A stretch of DNA of 64,000 nt from Paenibacillus sp. SY21-1 (GTDB lineage Bacteria > Bacillota > Bacilli > Paenibacillales > Paenibacillaceae). Under the pieces are notes generated by a model. It saw only the letters and a program-made list of their open reading frames with translations, searched no databases and had not been told where the DNA came from. Below are positions 62,876 through 64,000 of this stretch, in pieces. The first letter of the stretch is position 1. Each line of letters begins with the position of its first letter. The DNA lies in assembly GCF_005222705.1 (NCBI RefSeq), contig NZ_STGF01000005.1:233066-297065 (forward strand), written 5' to 3'. The position numbers and the translations under genes are program-made.

Positions 62876-63532
62876 TTGAATCTTGTATTTTGCCGCAAAG
62901 CCGATTCTATGTTTTCGGCTGCTGAAATGGATGATTTTGAACGGATGTATCATGAAGCCGTCGCTGTGAATGGCATCGTTAATTATCAATCTAAATTCCC
63001 TAAGCATCGATTCATCGACTATCTAACGGAATTCAAAAATGTTGTAGCCCATGGATCAAATAATTCCAAGATTGAAACGTTTGAAACCAGACAGCAGACC
63101 TTATTTAGCGGAAAATCAGTAGAAGCTATCTTTGCTGCTAAAGATGGGATTTGGCCTATTTTTTACGCTATTCTGGATCGAAATAAAGTCGTCTATAACT
63201 TTAGGAATGGATGCTTTAAAACGAAAAATAAAAGGCGATTTTATTTCTTTTCCATCACGCAGCAGACTCTGGATAATGAACCGTGGACAACCGGCTACGT
63301 TTATCTTTTACCATCGGAATCGTTTGAAAGAGCAAGTTATACACGCGTGTACGTTGATGAATGGATAAGCAAACAAGAAGTTAAACCGCTGCTGAAAATG
63401 GAAGTAAGCCCATCTGATTTTGAATATCACAATAAGGTTTCTATACATCGGCCAAGGGAATCGATTCTAATGACTTGGCTGTTATACAAAATAAGAACAT
63501 CCAAGCGCGACCATTCAAAGAAGGCAGATTAA
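62876..63532 (+). CDS. Hypothetical protein, 218 aa, AT-rich gene
   Basis: Soluble protein with no recognised domain; parts such as FYFFSITQQTLDNEPWTTGY and ERASYTRVYVDEWISKQEVK look protein-like. The gene is visibly more AT-rich than everything to its left, with AAA/TTT-type codons. The frame begins at a TTG (62876), but GGAGGAG (62847) is 7 bases before an in-frame ATC at 62861, so the original start may have been there and has been lost, or ATC is used. It may be of foreign origin or decaying. Confidence 0.6.
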   Translation: MNLVFCRKADSMFSAAEMDDFERMYHEAVAVNGIVNYQSKFPKHRFIDYLTEFKNVVAHGSNNSKIETFETRQQTLFSGKSVEAIFAAKDGIWPIFYAILDRNKVVYNFRNGCFKTKNKRRFYFFSITQQTLDNEPWTTGYVYLLPSESFERASYTRVYVDEWISKQEVKPLLKMEVSPSDFEYHNKVSIHRPRESILMTWLLYKIRTSKRDHSKKAD

Positions 63533-63582
63533 TTCGTGAAAATGAAAGGATAGCTGAAGCGAGATTATAAGAAAGCGGGTAG

Positions 63583-63852
63583 TTATACGCTGATTTTTTC
63601 TATAGCTATAAACGTGGTGAAAGCAGCAAAGAAGTGCAAGAGAGAGCGATACAAGCTCTGAGATATATTTTACAAAAAAATGAAGAAAAGAACATTGTGA
63701 TCGGCACCCATGGGGATGTTATGACGTTAATGTTAAACTTCTTTGATGATCAATATGGAATCAAGTTTTGGAATTCAACCACGATGCCCGACATATATAA
63801 AGCGCAATTCCAAAATAATAAATTAGAACAAGTGCAGAGATTGTGGAAATGA
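63583..63852 (+). pseudogene. 5'-truncated histidine phosphatase (phosphoglycerate mutase-like)
   Basis: The open frame encodes only the C-terminal half of the family: GESSKEVQERAIQALRYILQ, then the second catalytic histidine in IVIGTHGDVMTLMLN, and STTMPDIYKAQF near the end. The N-terminal RHGE motif and about 100 residues are missing; upstream sequence has stops in this frame. A GTG at 63634 could start a 72-aa remnant, with no clear ribosome site. Probably non-functional. Confidence 0.75.
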
Positions 63853-63854
63853 TT

Positions 63855-64000
63855 TTAACCAATATGTACAAATGCAGGTGACACTAGCGTTGCATAAATG
63901 TTCTCTAAATCCTCATAAGATTCTGCTATATCTGCATTTTTCCATAAAAAAAATCCTTTACAATGAATGGGAGAGGTAGACCTGTCCATTAATCCATTGA
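63855..64000 (-). CDS. C-terminal part of a gene running off the window
   Basis: On the minus strand, a frame open from the window edge ends at 63855 and encodes about 48 residues finishing RSTSPIHCKGFFLWKNADIA, EDLENIYATLVSPAFVHIG. The composition is protein-like and the stop is 3 bases past the convergent phosphatase remnant. Too short to assign a family. Confidence 0.4.
   Translation of the reverse strand, partial: NGLMDRSTSPIHCKGFFLWKNADIAESYEDLENIYATLVSPAFVHIG

Noticed and set aside
1..64000. tRNA, rRNA, insertion sequences, integrase or attachment sites
   Set aside because: None could be recognised by eye; no transposase or integrase motifs in any plausible frame. The eCIS is therefore not obviously a prophage.

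Overview
The window looks like a chromosomal segment of a GC-rich, low-GC-lineage Gram-positive, most likely Paenibacillus or a close relative (Bacillota). The signs are strong AGGAGG ribosome-binding sites, TTG/GTG starts, many lipoproteins, YesM/YesN-type two-component systems beside sugar ABC transporters, a c-di-AMP (ydaO/yuaA) riboswitch, and an RsbW/STAS/SpoIIE-type partner-switch set. Everything is read from the sequence and from memory of protein families; no search was run.

Left part (about 1-25.6 kb) is metabolic and sensory. kduI, a DeoR-family regulator and kduD form an unsaturated-uronate operon. An ABC sugar importer (lipoprotein plus two permeases) and its YesMN-type kinase/regulator pair follow. 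A cobalamin riboswitch with an intrinsic terminator precedes metE. Then come a c-di-AMP riboswitch in front of a 146-aa unknown protein, a divergent HxlR regulator and LigB/DODA-type dioxygenase with a clear promoter and palindrome between them, a GTP cyclohydrolase II, a DRE-TIM aldolase, a VWA lipoprotein, a glutamate dehydrogenase, an AraC/GH27 galactosidase pair, a gamma-glutamylcyclotransferase, a CopD-like membrane protein and a NarXL-type two-component system.

Centre (about 25.8-56.0 kb) is an extracellular contractile injection system (eCIS, Afp/PVC-like phage-tail-like particle). A regulatory/assembly operon (anti-sigma-type kinase, STAS antagonist, GAF-SpoIIE phosphatase, AAA+ ATPase) is followed by the structural operon: DUF4255 cap protein, a carboxypeptidase-regulatory-like protein, sheath, tube, a tail-assembly protein with a probable -1 frameshift into a small DUF6760-like ORF, a second tube protein, a 1563-aa low-complexity protein with 84-bp repeats, LysM adaptor, a split VgrG (gp27-like and gp5-like), gp25 wedge, two baseplate-J-like proteins, a beta-propeller/tail-protein-I fusion and a conserved 555-aa protein, ending in a strong terminator. 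A convergent pair, a PAAR-like DUF4280 protein and a membrane-anchored MORN-repeat protein, sits beyond a lipoprotein gene and is a candidate tip/effector module.

Right part (56.2-64 kb) holds a membrane beta-propeller/HAMP/class III cyclase homologue that has lost both metal-binding aspartates, a GNAT acetyltransferase, and a nucleotide-transporter-like/HEAT/cyclic-nucleotide-binding fusion whose ligand arginine is also missing. The last 1.3 kb is noticeably more AT-rich and contains an unknown gene with no clean start, a 5'-truncated histidine phosphatase, and the end of a minus-strand gene. The most interesting points are the frameshift site in the eCIS operon, the giant repeat protein, the degenerate cyclase/cNMP pair, the DUF4280-MORN pair, and the c-di-AMP riboswitch in front of an unknown gene.
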